From Novosphingobium sp. NDB2Meth1 (lineage in GTDB: Bacteria; Pseudomonadota; Alphaproteobacteria; Sphingomonadales; Sphingomonadaceae): a stretch of 64,000 nt of DNA. The position numbers and the translations under genes were made by a program. The notes beneath the pieces are model-generated. The model made no database searches. It saw only the letters and a program-made list of their open reading frames with translations, and was not told where the DNA came from. Of this stretch, positions 37,295-45,026 are shown one piece after another. The first letter of the stretch is position 1. Every line of letters starts with the position of its first letter. Where the stretch lies: NCBI RefSeq assembly GCF_900117425.1, contig NZ_FPEH01000032.1:434001-498000 (forward strand), given 5' to 3'.

Positions 37295-38365
37295 TCAACC
37301 CTGCTGGCCGAGCCGGTGCGCGCCCCATGCTGTGCAGGCCACGAGGAGCGCGCCGGTAAGCTGGTGGAGCACGGCAATCCAGATCGTCACGCCACTCATC
37401 ACCGTGGCGATGCCGAGCACGATCTGCGTGCCGAAAGCGCTGTGGATCGCGACCGATGCCGGGCGCGCGCCGGAGTGGCGGAGCTTGCGGCCCATGACGA
37501 CGAGGACGGCGACCACAGCCCAGGCCCACCAACGGTGGATGAAGTGGACGAGATAGGGATCGGAGAAGAAGGCATGGGCCGCGCCCAGCGACCACTCGAT
37601 CCCGGCCGGGAAGAAGGCGCCCTGCATCAGCGGCCAGACATTCCAGTCGAGCCAGCCGCCCCCCGCGACGGTCCCTGCCCGCATGCCCGCAAGCAATGCG
37701 CCGTAGAACAACTGGATCAGGAGCATGCCGAGCGCGAGCGCGGCAAAGCCGGTGAGCTTCGCGCGGGGTTCACCGCGGGCCAGCGCGTGCAGATCGAGCA
37801 TGGTCCAGACCACGCCCGCCAGCGTGGTGAGCGCCACCAGCAGATGCGCGGCGAGGCGAAAGTGGCTTACTTTTACGTCGTGAACGATGCCGGACTTCAC
37901 CATCCACCAGCCGACCGCCCCTTGCAGCGCGCCCAAGGCCAGCAGCGCGAGCAAGCGCGGCTTGTAGCCGTTCGGGATTGCCCCACGCAGCCAGAACCAC
38001 AGGAGCGGCAGCGCGAAGGCCATGCCGATGGCGCGGGCCAGCAGGCGGTGCACCCATTCCCAGAAGAAGATGAACTTGTAGGTGGCGAGGGTCATACCAG
38101 CCGGGCCGTTGACCAGCACATACTGCGGCGTCTGCTGGTACTTGGCGAACTCGGCCTGCCAGTCCGCCTCGGTCAGCGGCGGAAGCGCGCCCGAGACGGG
38201 CTTCCATTCGGTGATCGAGACGCCCGATTCGGTGAGCCGCGTGATCCCGCCGACAACCACGATGGCGATGATCATCAGCGCGACGACGAGGAGCCAGCGC
38301 GCAAGCGCGAGGGGGGCGGGAGCGGCGGTGCGGTTACGGGCCGGGGCCATGGCTACTGCATCCAT
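37295..38365 (-). CDS. ctaA: Heme A synthase (COX15/CtaA)
   Basis: 356 aa from ATG 38365; the frame extends to a TTG at 38401 but the ATG is preferred. Eight predicted membrane helices. The four conserved heme-ligand His regions are visible: EWVHRLLAR, VSHFRLAAHLL, FIHRWWAW and LHQLTGALL; also GGITRLTESGVSITEW near the N-terminus. It oxidises heme O to heme A for aa3-type cytochrome oxidase. Of the two-type classification it resembles the alphaproteobacterial/mitochondrial COX15 type. It is divergent from the MerC gene. Confidence 0.95.
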   Translation of the reverse strand: MDAVAMAPARNRTAAPAPLALARWLLVVALMIIAIVVVGGITRLTESGVSITEWKPVSGALPPLTEADWQAEFAKYQQTPQYVLVNGPAGMTLATYKFIFFWEWVHRLLARAIGMAFALPLLWFWLRGAIPNGYKPRLLALLALGALQGAVGWWMVKSGIVHDVKVSHFRLAAHLLVALTTLAGVVWTMLDLHALARGEPRAKLTGFAALALGMLLIQLFYGALLAGMRAGTVAGGGWLDWNVWPLMQGAFFPAGIEWSLGAAHAFFSDPYLVHFIHRWWAWAVVAVLVVMGRKLRHSGARPASVAIHSAFGTQIVLGIATVMSGVTIWIAVLHQLTGALLVACTAWGAHRLGQQG

Positions 38366-38468
38366 GGCCGCGCCTCTGCGCGCCAAGGCGCTGAAACGCA
38401 AGCGCCAATGGGGGCAGGATCGCCCGTAGGAATAAGGGAATCGCCAGAGCGCCGGATGAGCATTGCGT

Positions 38469-38487
38469 TATGTGATACTATTACATA
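38469..38487. promoter_or_regulatory. Zur-like palindrome upstream of the MerC gene
   Basis: Inverted repeat TATGTGATA-C-TATTACATA with one mismatch, ending 11 bp before the MerC-family start. Its TGTnATA-n-TATnACA geometry is the same as that of known Zur boxes, and it is strongly AT-rich against the surroundings. Confidence 0.5.
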
Positions 38488-38498
38488 TAGCCGCCGTC

Positions 38499-38885
38499 AT
38501 GAACGAAAGCCCCGACTCCTCCGCCGATATCGTGCGCGGCCGGTTTGACCGGCTGGGCGTGCTGATCAGCGGGCTGTGCATGGTGCACTGCGTCGCGGGG
38601 CTGTTCCTGATCGGCGTGCTGGGCCTCGGCGGCGGCGTGCTGCTCAATCCGGCGATTCACCGGTTCGGGCTGGTTGCGGCGTTCCTTGTCGGCATGGTCA
38701 CCATCGGCGCGGGTGCGTTGAAGCATGGGCACCGCCTGCCGCTGGCGCTCGGCACCACCGGCCTCGCGCTGATGGCCGCCGCCATCGTCAGCGACCACGG
38801 CACCGGCGAAGCGCTGCTCACGATCTGCGGCGTGGTGCTTGTGGCCTCTGCCCATATTGTCAACCTGCGTCGGAGCGGCTGCTGA
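38499..38885 (+). CDS. MerC-domain membrane protein
   Basis: 128 aa from ATG 38499 (an upstream TTG is less likely). Four hydrophobic segments, and in the first the MerC-type cysteine pair SGLCMVHCVAG; a C-terminal Cys ends the protein. MerC proteins bring Hg2+ into the cell, but there are no mer genes here, and a Zur-like box lies at the promoter. Zinc or another metal is therefore a more likely substrate; this is inference. It is 39 bp upstream of thiSG. Confidence 0.8.
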   Translation: MNESPDSSADIVRGRFDRLGVLISGLCMVHCVAGLFLIGVLGLGGGVLLNPAIHRFGLVAAFLVGMVTIGAGALKHGHRLPLALGTTGLALMAAAIVSDHGTGEALLTICGVVLVASAHIVNLRRSGC

Positions 38886-38924
38886 CCGCTTGCATGGGGC
38901 GTAAGCGGCGCTAAAGCCCGGCGC

Positions 38925-39905
38925 ATGTCGACCGAACTTTCCCTCACTCTCAATGGCGAACCGCGCCGCGCCGCGCCCGGTTCGATTGCCGATCTCGTCC
39001 GCAGCCTCGAGCTCGATCCCGCCAAGGTGGCCGTGGAGCGCAATGGCGAGATCGTCCCGCGCTCGACGCTAGCGGCTGTCGCCATTGCGGAGGGCGACGT
39101 GCTGGAGATCGTGCATTTCGTCGGCGGCGGGCAGGAAGACGATACCTGGTCGGTGGCAGGCCGGACCTTCCGTTCGCGCCTGATCGTCGGGACCGGCAAA
39201 TACAAGGACTTCGCGCAGAACGCGGCGGCGGTCGAAGCCTCGGGCGCGGAGATCGTCACAGTCGCGGTGCGCCGGGTCAACGTCAGCGACCCCAAGGCGC
39301 CGATGCTGACGGACTACATCGACCCCAAGAAGATCACCTACCTCCCCAACACTGCCGGCTGCTTCACCGCCGAGGACGCGATCCGCACGCTACGGCTGGC
39401 GCGCGAGGCGGGCGGCTGGGATCTGGTGAAGCTTGAAGTGCTGGGCGAGGCGCGCACGCTCTATCCCAACATGGTCGAGACGATCCGCGCGACCGAAGTG
39501 CTGGCCAAGGAAGGCTTCCTGCCGATGGTCTACTGCGTGGACGATCCCATCGCGGCGAAACAGCTGGAAGATGCGGGCGCGGTCGCGGTTATGCCGCTGG
39601 GCGCGCCGATTGGCTCAGGCCTTGGCATCCAGAACCGCGTGACGATCCGCCTGATCGTGGAAGGCGCGAAAGTGCCAGTGCTGGTCGATGCGGGCGTGGG
39701 CACCGCGAGCGACGCCGCGGTCGCACTGGAACTGGGCTGCGACGGCGTGCTGATGAACACCGCCATCGCCGAAGCGAAAGACCCGATCCGCATGGCCCGC
39801 GCGATGCGGGCAGCGGTCGAGGCGGGGCGCGACGCCTATTTGGCGGGGCGGATGGGGACGCGGAAGTATGCCGATCCGAGCAGTCCGCTGGCGGGGCTGA
39901 TTTGA
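38925..39905 (+). CDS. thiG: ThiS-ThiG fusion: sulfur carrier and thiazole synthase
   Basis: 326 aa. Residues 1-69 are a ThiS ubiquitin-like sulfur carrier (SIADLVRSLELDPAKVAVERNGEIVPRS) ending in G67-G68-G69; residues from about 74 are a full ThiG barrel with the Schiff-base lysine K169 in WDLVKLEVL and PLGAPIGSGLG. ThiG condenses deoxyxylulose phosphate, the glycine imine and sulfur from ThiS thiocarboxylate. In the fusion the ThiS Gly-Gly end is internal, so normal ThiF adenylation of a free C-terminus would need cleavage or another route. Other thi genes are not adjacent. Confidence 0.95.
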   Translation: MSTELSLTLNGEPRRAAPGSIADLVRSLELDPAKVAVERNGEIVPRSTLAAVAIAEGDVLEIVHFVGGGQEDDTWSVAGRTFRSRLIVGTGKYKDFAQNAAAVEASGAEIVTVAVRRVNVSDPKAPMLTDYIDPKKITYLPNTAGCFTAEDAIRTLRLAREAGGWDLVKLEVLGEARTLYPNMVETIRATEVLAKEGFLPMVYCVDDPIAAKQLEDAGAVAVMPLGAPIGSGLGIQNRVTIRLIVEGAKVPVLVDAGVGTASDAAVALELGCDGVLMNTAIAEAKDPIRMARAMRAAVEAGRDAYLAGRMGTRKYADPSSPLAGLI

Positions 39906-39978
39906 TCCAGTTCCTTCCGTCCGGAATCGCCCAGTTGCGGACATCACGGCTTACCATCGCCACCAAAAACCCACCGTC

Positions 39979-40061
39979 ACCCCGTGCTTGACACGGGGTT
40001 TGGCTGTTCTTTTAACGCCCGGCCTGAAAGGAAAAGCCAAGGCCCGTGTCAAGCACGGGCC
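39979..40061. repeat. Inverted pair of short palindromes between thiSG and parDE
   Basis: Two hairpins with near-identical sequence in opposite orientation: ACCCCGTG-CTTGA-CACGGGGT at 39979-39999 and GGCCCGTG-TCAAG-CACGGGCC at 40041-40061. The loops are reverse complements of each other. They lie in the 298-bp gap between thiSG and the toxin gene; apart from these I see nothing else in the gap. The look is that of a REP-type pair. Confidence 0.75.
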
Positions 40062-40203
40062 GACGGGCAGTGTGCTGGTGGAATTGTCCGCTTCCCACCA
40101 AGTCCAGCCGCGCCAGTTGAGGCCATCCGCCCCCTTCGCTGACCTTCCATGGCGCCCAGATCCGAACCGCGCGAGCTTGGGAGAACCCCGGCAAGGTGTG
40201 ATC

Positions 40204-40503
40204 TCATTCCGGCCAGTGGTCAGCTACCCAATTCCGCGAGGTGTGGATCACGCGAAGGATGGTCAGGTCCGTTTCGTCGGCCCCCAGTGCATAGGCAATC
40301 ACATAGGGCAACCGGGCGACGGACTTCTCGTAAGTCCCCGCAACCCGGCCCGGATGGCCTGTAGCAAAATCGGCGAGGGCGTTTCCGGTTTGCTGAATCG
40401 CTGCAAGCACGCGTTCGGCAGCGCCGGGATCATCGGCGGCGATGTGGCGCACAATTGCCAGAAAGTCGTCCTTGGCGCTGTTTGCCCAAACGACGCGCCG
40501 CAC
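40204..40503 (-). CDS. ParE/RelE-superfamily toxin
   Basis: 99 aa with the ParE-type fold pattern: VVWANSAKDDFLAIVRHIAADDPGAAERV at the N-terminus, GRVAGTYEKSVARLPYVIAYALG in the middle, LTILRVIHTSRNW near the end. Family members act on gyrase (ParE) or mRNA (RelE); the Arg/His set here is nearer ParE. It is 2 nt downstream of its putative antitoxin. Confidence 0.9.
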   Translation of the reverse strand: MRRVVWANSAKDDFLAIVRHIAADDPGAAERVLAAIQQTGNALADFATGHPGRVAGTYEKSVARLPYVIAYALGADETDLTILRVIHTSRNWVADHWPE

Positions 40504-40505
40504 CG

Positions 40506-40769
40506 TTAGTCCGTCTTTGCCTGCTGCGCTGCGGCAATGATCTGGCGGGCTTCCGCCATTGCTTCATCGTGCGGTATGACGCGGCCCGCATGCATATCAG
40601 CCAGTCCTTGCTGGATGCCCTCGATGATCCGCAGTTCGCGGTTCACATAGGCTTCGACAGCCTCCACCACGACGAACGAGCTGGACCGGCGGGTGCTTCG
40701 CGCCAGCCGACCCAGCTTTTCCTTGAGATCAGGGGTCACCCGGATCGTCATTGTCGTGCTGGCATTCAT
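40506..40769 (-). CDS. Ribbon-helix-helix antitoxin (ParD-like)
   Basis: 87 aa from ATG 40769. MTIRVTPDLKEKLGRLARSTRRSSSFVVVEAVEAYV is a ribbon-helix-helix DNA-binding module; the C-terminal half (GLADMHAGRVIPHDEAMAEARQII) would wrap the toxin. First gene of the pair, as is usual. A GTGCGC/GCGCAC repeat lies 4-26 bp upstream and could be the operator. Confidence 0.88.
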   Translation of the reverse strand: MNASTTMTIRVTPDLKEKLGRLARSTRRSSSFVVVEAVEAYVNRELRIIEGIQQGLADMHAGRVIPHDEAMAEARQIIAAAQQAKTD

Positions 40770-40836
40770 GGCGTGCGCTCCTGCATGGCGCGCACAATGT
40801 AACACAACGTGCGACGTCTTCAATCCAGACCTGCAA

Positions 40837-43101
40837 TCATCCCGCAATCCCCGCCGCCGCCAGCACCGCCAGCGTCAGGATATCCGGCGCGATCGAGGTC
40901 ATTGCCGCGATCTGGACGGGCTTTTCCATGCCGATCAGCATCGGGCCGATCACCGCGTTGCCAGCAAGTTCGCGCAGCAGCTTGGCGGAGATGTTGGCCG
41001 ATTGCAGGCCGGGCATGATCAGCACATTGGCCGGACCCGAAAGGCGGCTGAACGGATAGCTCGCCATGACCTTGGGATTGAGCGCGGCGTCAGGTGCCAT
41101 TTCGCCTTCATATTCGAAATTGGGCTTCTGCTCGTCGAGGATCGCCACCGCACCGCGGATATCGTCAAGCCAGCGCCCGCTCGGGTTGCCGAAGGTCGAG
41201 TAGGACAGGAACGCGACGCGCGGTTCGTGCCCCATGCGGCGGGCGACGGCGGCGGTTTCGGTCGCGATATGGGCGAGTTCCGCCGCGTTCGGGCGCTCGT
41301 TCACGGTCGTATCGGCGAGGAACACGGTGTAGTTCTTCGCGATCATCATGTGGATGCCGAAGGGCAGGCTGCCGGGCTTGGGATCGAGGACCTGGCGCAC
41401 TTCCTTGATGGTCTGCGCGAAGGTGCGGGTCATGCCCGAAATCATCGCATCGCCATGGCCGAGCGCGACGAGCAGCGAGGCAAACACGTTGCGGTCCTGG
41501 TTGACCATGCGCCGTACGTCGCGCTCCATGAAGCCGCGCCGCTGCAGCCGCTCGTACAGGTAGGTCACCATTTCCGGCACGAGCGGGGAGACCGCCGAGT
41601 TGTGGATCTCGAAGCTGTCCGGATCGCCGACGCCGAGTTCGGTCAGCAGGTTGTGGACAGCCTGCGTGCGGCCGACCAGAACCGGGGTGCCATAGCCGAA
41701 ATCGCGGTACTGGATCGCTGCACGCAGCACGACTTCGTTCTCCGCCTCGGCAAAGACGACGCGCCGGGGGTTCTCCTTGACCTGCTCGTAGACGCTGGTG
41801 AGCGCGCCGGTGGTGGGATTGAGCCGGGCCTTGAGCTGGGTGCGATAGGCGTTGAAATCCTCGATCGGCTTCTGCGCCACCCCCGAATCCATCGCCGCCT
41901 TGGCGACGGCCGAAGAGACGACTTCCATCAGGCGCGGATCGAACGGCGCGGGGATGATGTAATCGAGCCCGAACGTATGCTTCTGGCCATAGGCGGCGGC
42001 CACTTCCTCGGGCACCGACTCGCGGGCCAGTTCGGCGATGGCCCGCGCGGCAGCAATCTTCATTTCCTCGTTGATCGTGGTGGCCTGCACATCCAGCGCA
42101 CCGCGGAAGATGAAGGGGAAGCCGAGCACGTTGTTGACCTGGTTCGGATAGTCCGAACGGCCGGTGGCGACGATGCAATCAGGCCGCGCCGCGCGGGCCT
42201 CGGGCGGGGTGATCTCGGGATCGGGATTGGCCATCGCGAAGATGATCGGCTGCGGCGCCATCTTCTTGACCATCTCTTGCGTGACCGCGCCTTGCACGGA
42301 AAGACCGAGGAAGATGTCGGCGCCTTCCATCGCTTCTTCCAGCGTGCGGTGCGGGGTATCGATGGCGTGGGCGGACTTGAATTGGTCGACACCGGCACGG
42401 CCGACGTAGATCACGCCCTTGCTGTCGCACATCGTGACATTTGTGTGCCGCACGCCCATCGCCTTGATCAGCTCGGTGCAGGCAATCGCCGCAGCGCCCG
42501 CGCCGTTCACGACAACCTTGACGTCGGCCAGATTGCGGCCGGTGAGGAAGCAGGCGTTGAGCAGGCCGGCGGCGGAAATGATCGCGGTGCCGTGCTGGTC
42601 ATCATGCATCACCGGGATCTTGAGGCGCTCCTTCAGCGCCTGCTCGATGATGAAGCACTCGGGCGCCTTGATGTCCTCGAGATTGATGCCGCCGAAGCTC
42701 GGCTCCATCAGCGCGACCGCATCGATGAACGCCTGCGGGTCTTCGGTGGCGAGTTCGATGTCGATCGAATCGACGTCGGCAAACCGCTTGAACAGCACCG
42801 CCTTGCCTTCCATCACCGGCTTCGAGGCCAGCGCGCCGAGATTGCCGAGGCCGAGGATGGCGGTGCCGTTGGAGATGACCGCGACGAGGTTGCCCTTGGC
42901 GGTGTAGTCATAGGCGGTGGCAGGGTTTTCCGCGATGGCGCGGACCGGGACGGCGACGCCGGGCGAATAGGCGAGGCTCAGATCGCGCTGCGTTGCCATC
43001 GGCTTGGAGGCGATGATCTCGATCTTACCAGGGCGAATTGTGTTGTGATAGAACAGCGCCTCACGTTCGGTGAAGCGGACGTTGCTCTCGTCGGTCATCA
43101 A
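40837..43101 (-). CDS. maeB: NADP-dependent malic enzyme with phosphotransacetylase domain
   Basis: 754 aa, the length of the fused bacterial MaeB. Malic enzyme domain at about 15-420: ALFYHNTIRPGKIEI, LAYSPGVAVPV, HDDQHGTAIISAAGLLNA and NGAGAAAIACTELI. The C-terminal about 430-754 is a phosphate acetyltransferase-like domain (VFAEAENEVVLRAA; ANVLIMPGLQSANIS), probably regulatory. It decarboxylates malate to pyruvate with NADPH formation. No neighbouring gene suggests an operon. Confidence 0.96.
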   Translation of the reverse strand: MMTDESNVRFTEREALFYHNTIRPGKIEIIASKPMATQRDLSLAYSPGVAVPVRAIAENPATAYDYTAKGNLVAVISNGTAILGLGNLGALASKPVMEGKAVLFKRFADVDSIDIELATEDPQAFIDAVALMEPSFGGINLEDIKAPECFIIEQALKERLKIPVMHDDQHGTAIISAAGLLNACFLTGRNLADVKVVVNGAGAAAIACTELIKAMGVRHTNVTMCDSKGVIYVGRAGVDQFKSAHAIDTPHRTLEEAMEGADIFLGLSVQGAVTQEMVKKMAPQPIIFAMANPDPEITPPEARAARPDCIVATGRSDYPNQVNNVLGFPFIFRGALDVQATTINEEMKIAAARAIAELARESVPEEVAAAYGQKHTFGLDYIIPAPFDPRLMEVVSSAVAKAAMDSGVAQKPIEDFNAYRTQLKARLNPTTGALTSVYEQVKENPRRVVFAEAENEVVLRAAIQYRDFGYGTPVLVGRTQAVHNLLTELGVGDPDSFEIHNSAVSPLVPEMVTYLYERLQRRGFMERDVRRMVNQDRNVFASLLVALGHGDAMISGMTRTFAQTIKEVRQVLDPKPGSLPFGIHMMIAKNYTVFLADTTVNERPNAAELAHIATETAAVARRMGHEPRVAFLSYSTFGNPSGRWLDDIRGAVAILDEQKPNFEYEGEMAPDAALNPKVMASYPFSRLSGPANVLIMPGLQSANISAKLLRELAGNAVIGPMLIGMEKPVQIAAMTSIAPDILTLAVLAAAGIAG

Positions 43102-43191
43102 ATTCCCCCTTGGCGCGCGCGGCGTTAGTGGCCCCGCAGGAGCCTTATGGCAAAGCCCTTGCCGCGGGTACGCGCCGCGGGCACGGACTGG

Positions 43192-44829
43192 TTACAGGTC
43201 CTTAGAGCGCCAGTTCGGAAAACCCAAGGGCCGGACCGCGAAAAGCAGACTGCGGCCTTCCTGCCAGACGAGCTGGAGCCGCGAATCCGGATGGCGCGGC
43301 ATGCCGGTATCGATCAGCCAGACGTAATCGACGCGCTCGATCGGCGCATACTTGAGTGCTGTATCGACACTGCGCAGGCGGCCTCCCCGGCAGGCGCGCG
43401 ACCACACGAATTCGGACGGGTCAGCGGTGAAATTGCGGCCTGGACGGAAACGCGGGATCACCATGTGAAGGCCCGGCACAGCCCAATTGTCGTTCACCCA
43501 GGCTTGCCGGTAGAGGCTGGCAAGGCTGGCAAGATGATCACGCCGCGTGTTGCGCCATGATTCTTCGAGGCAGGAATGCTCGACGAAAGCGAGCACACGG
43601 CTGCCTGGCTCGACGTGATGAAGAGCGGAAAGCTGCTTGCGATAGTCGTCGGCATAGTCGGCAAAGCTGGCGGCGGTGACCACCAAGCGCGTGCCGAGCA
43701 GCAGCGCGCCGATCACCGCGATCTTGCGCGCGCGGTCGATGGAGACAGCGCTCCAGTCCTGCAGGCCGAGGAGGAGCATGCAGGCGACCGGCAGCAGGCG
43801 CACATCGACGAAGTTGCTGCCGTTGATGTCGCTCGGGATGGCGACGAACAGCAGGAACACCAGCAAGCCCGGCAGGCCCAGCTGCCACTTCCACCGCGCG
43901 CCGAGCAACCAGCCGAACAGGATCAGTGCGAAGCAGGCGATGGTCGTCGCGCCATCAAGCAGCAGCGACTGATCGCGCAGCGTGAGCACGAAGTACCAGG
44001 CCTTCTGGTCCCACCGCCAGCGGTTCATGCTGCGCGCAGGATCGGGCGACAGGAACTTCCAGAGTATTATCGTCACCACGGTGGCCACAAGCGGCCAGCA
44101 CAGGATGAACAGCCGCTTGGCAATCGCGCGCCAGTCCTGCTCATCGCGCAGGCGCCGCCATTCGGATGGGCGCCACCAGCCGGCGGGCAGGCGGTCGATC
44201 TCCCGCCCCAGGGCATTGGCGCCGACCAGCAGGCCCAGCAGCAGGCCGCCGATGGCATGGCAGAGCATGGCGACCGGCTGTGCGACAACCAGCAAGGCCG
44301 CGCGCTGCTTGGGCTTGTCTTCGAGCCAGACGGCAGCAGCGAAGGCCATAAGAGACAGGCCGGTGGCGAGGATATAGTTGAGGAAGCCCGTCAACAGCGG
44401 AAAGCTGAACACGAACATCAAGGCCCATGGCGCGCCGTGGCCACCCTTGGGATTGAGCACGCGGATCGTGGCGAGGCAGCCGCCGGCGAAGAGGCCGGTC
44501 GCCAGCACCGTGCTCCACCATCCGGCCGCGAGGATGCCGAACTGCGCGCCGATGAGCTTTGCCAGCACGTCGCCGCCGATATTGAGCGTGAAGACCCACT
44601 TCCACGAGAAGTACTTGAGCAGCGGATTGCCCGGGCGCGCGGCCTCGATCGCGGCAGCGCCCATGTGGCCGGGCACGTCGATCAGCGGCGGCACTTCGAC
44701 CAGCGCGAAGGGCAGGCAGACCAGCAGCACGATGACGGTGATGCCCGGCAGGCTGAGCCATGGCAGCGCGAGCGTGCGTTCCCACAGGCCGCGCAGGCTC
44801 ATCGCAAAGGTCTTCTCGCGGACTTGCAT
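43192..44829 (-). CDS. Polytopic membrane protein of unknown function (GT-C-like)
   Basis: 545 aa from ATG 44829. About ten to twelve membrane helices, with a first extracytoplasmic loop PPLIDVPGHMGAAAIEAARPG containing acidic and His residues (D and H near residues 57-60) as seen in GT-C glycosyltransferases, and a soluble C-terminal part of about 150 residues. I do not recognise a specific family. It stands between maeB and mutS on the minus strand with nearly 200 bp of mutS upstream sequence behind it. Glycosyl transfer is a suggestion only. Confidence 0.75.
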   Translation of the reverse strand: MQVREKTFAMSLRGLWERTLALPWLSLPGITVIVLLVCLPFALVEVPPLIDVPGHMGAAAIEAARPGNPLLKYFSWKWVFTLNIGGDVLAKLIGAQFGILAAGWWSTVLATGLFAGGCLATIRVLNPKGGHGAPWALMFVFSFPLLTGFLNYILATGLSLMAFAAAVWLEDKPKQRAALLVVAQPVAMLCHAIGGLLLGLLVGANALGREIDRLPAGWWRPSEWRRLRDEQDWRAIAKRLFILCWPLVATVVTIILWKFLSPDPARSMNRWRWDQKAWYFVLTLRDQSLLLDGATTIACFALILFGWLLGARWKWQLGLPGLLVFLLFVAIPSDINGSNFVDVRLLPVACMLLLGLQDWSAVSIDRARKIAVIGALLLGTRLVVTAASFADYADDYRKQLSALHHVEPGSRVLAFVEHSCLEESWRNTRRDHLASLASLYRQAWVNDNWAVPGLHMVIPRFRPGRNFTADPSEFVWSRACRGGRLRSVDTALKYAPIERVDYVWLIDTGMPRHPDSRLQLVWQEGRSLLFAVRPLGFPNWRSKDL

Positions 44830-45026
44830 CAACCCCAGTTCACTTTCGCATCGGCGTCAGCCGGGATGGCCCCTCTGACCATCTCCAAGACCCCTGAAGG
44901 CACCCGCCCCCCAAGACCCTTCGCAGCATCCGCCCAGCCTATGCCCGGACCATTTACGACTTGAAGTGTCGATATCCGGTGTCGATCGTTTGAGAAACCC
45001 GCGGCGCTCGTCTAGCCACAACCGCT

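Noticed and set aside
40693..43128. 811-aa open frame on the plus strand opposite maeB
   Set aside because: Antisense frame caused by codon bias; the minus strand gives a full malic enzyme.
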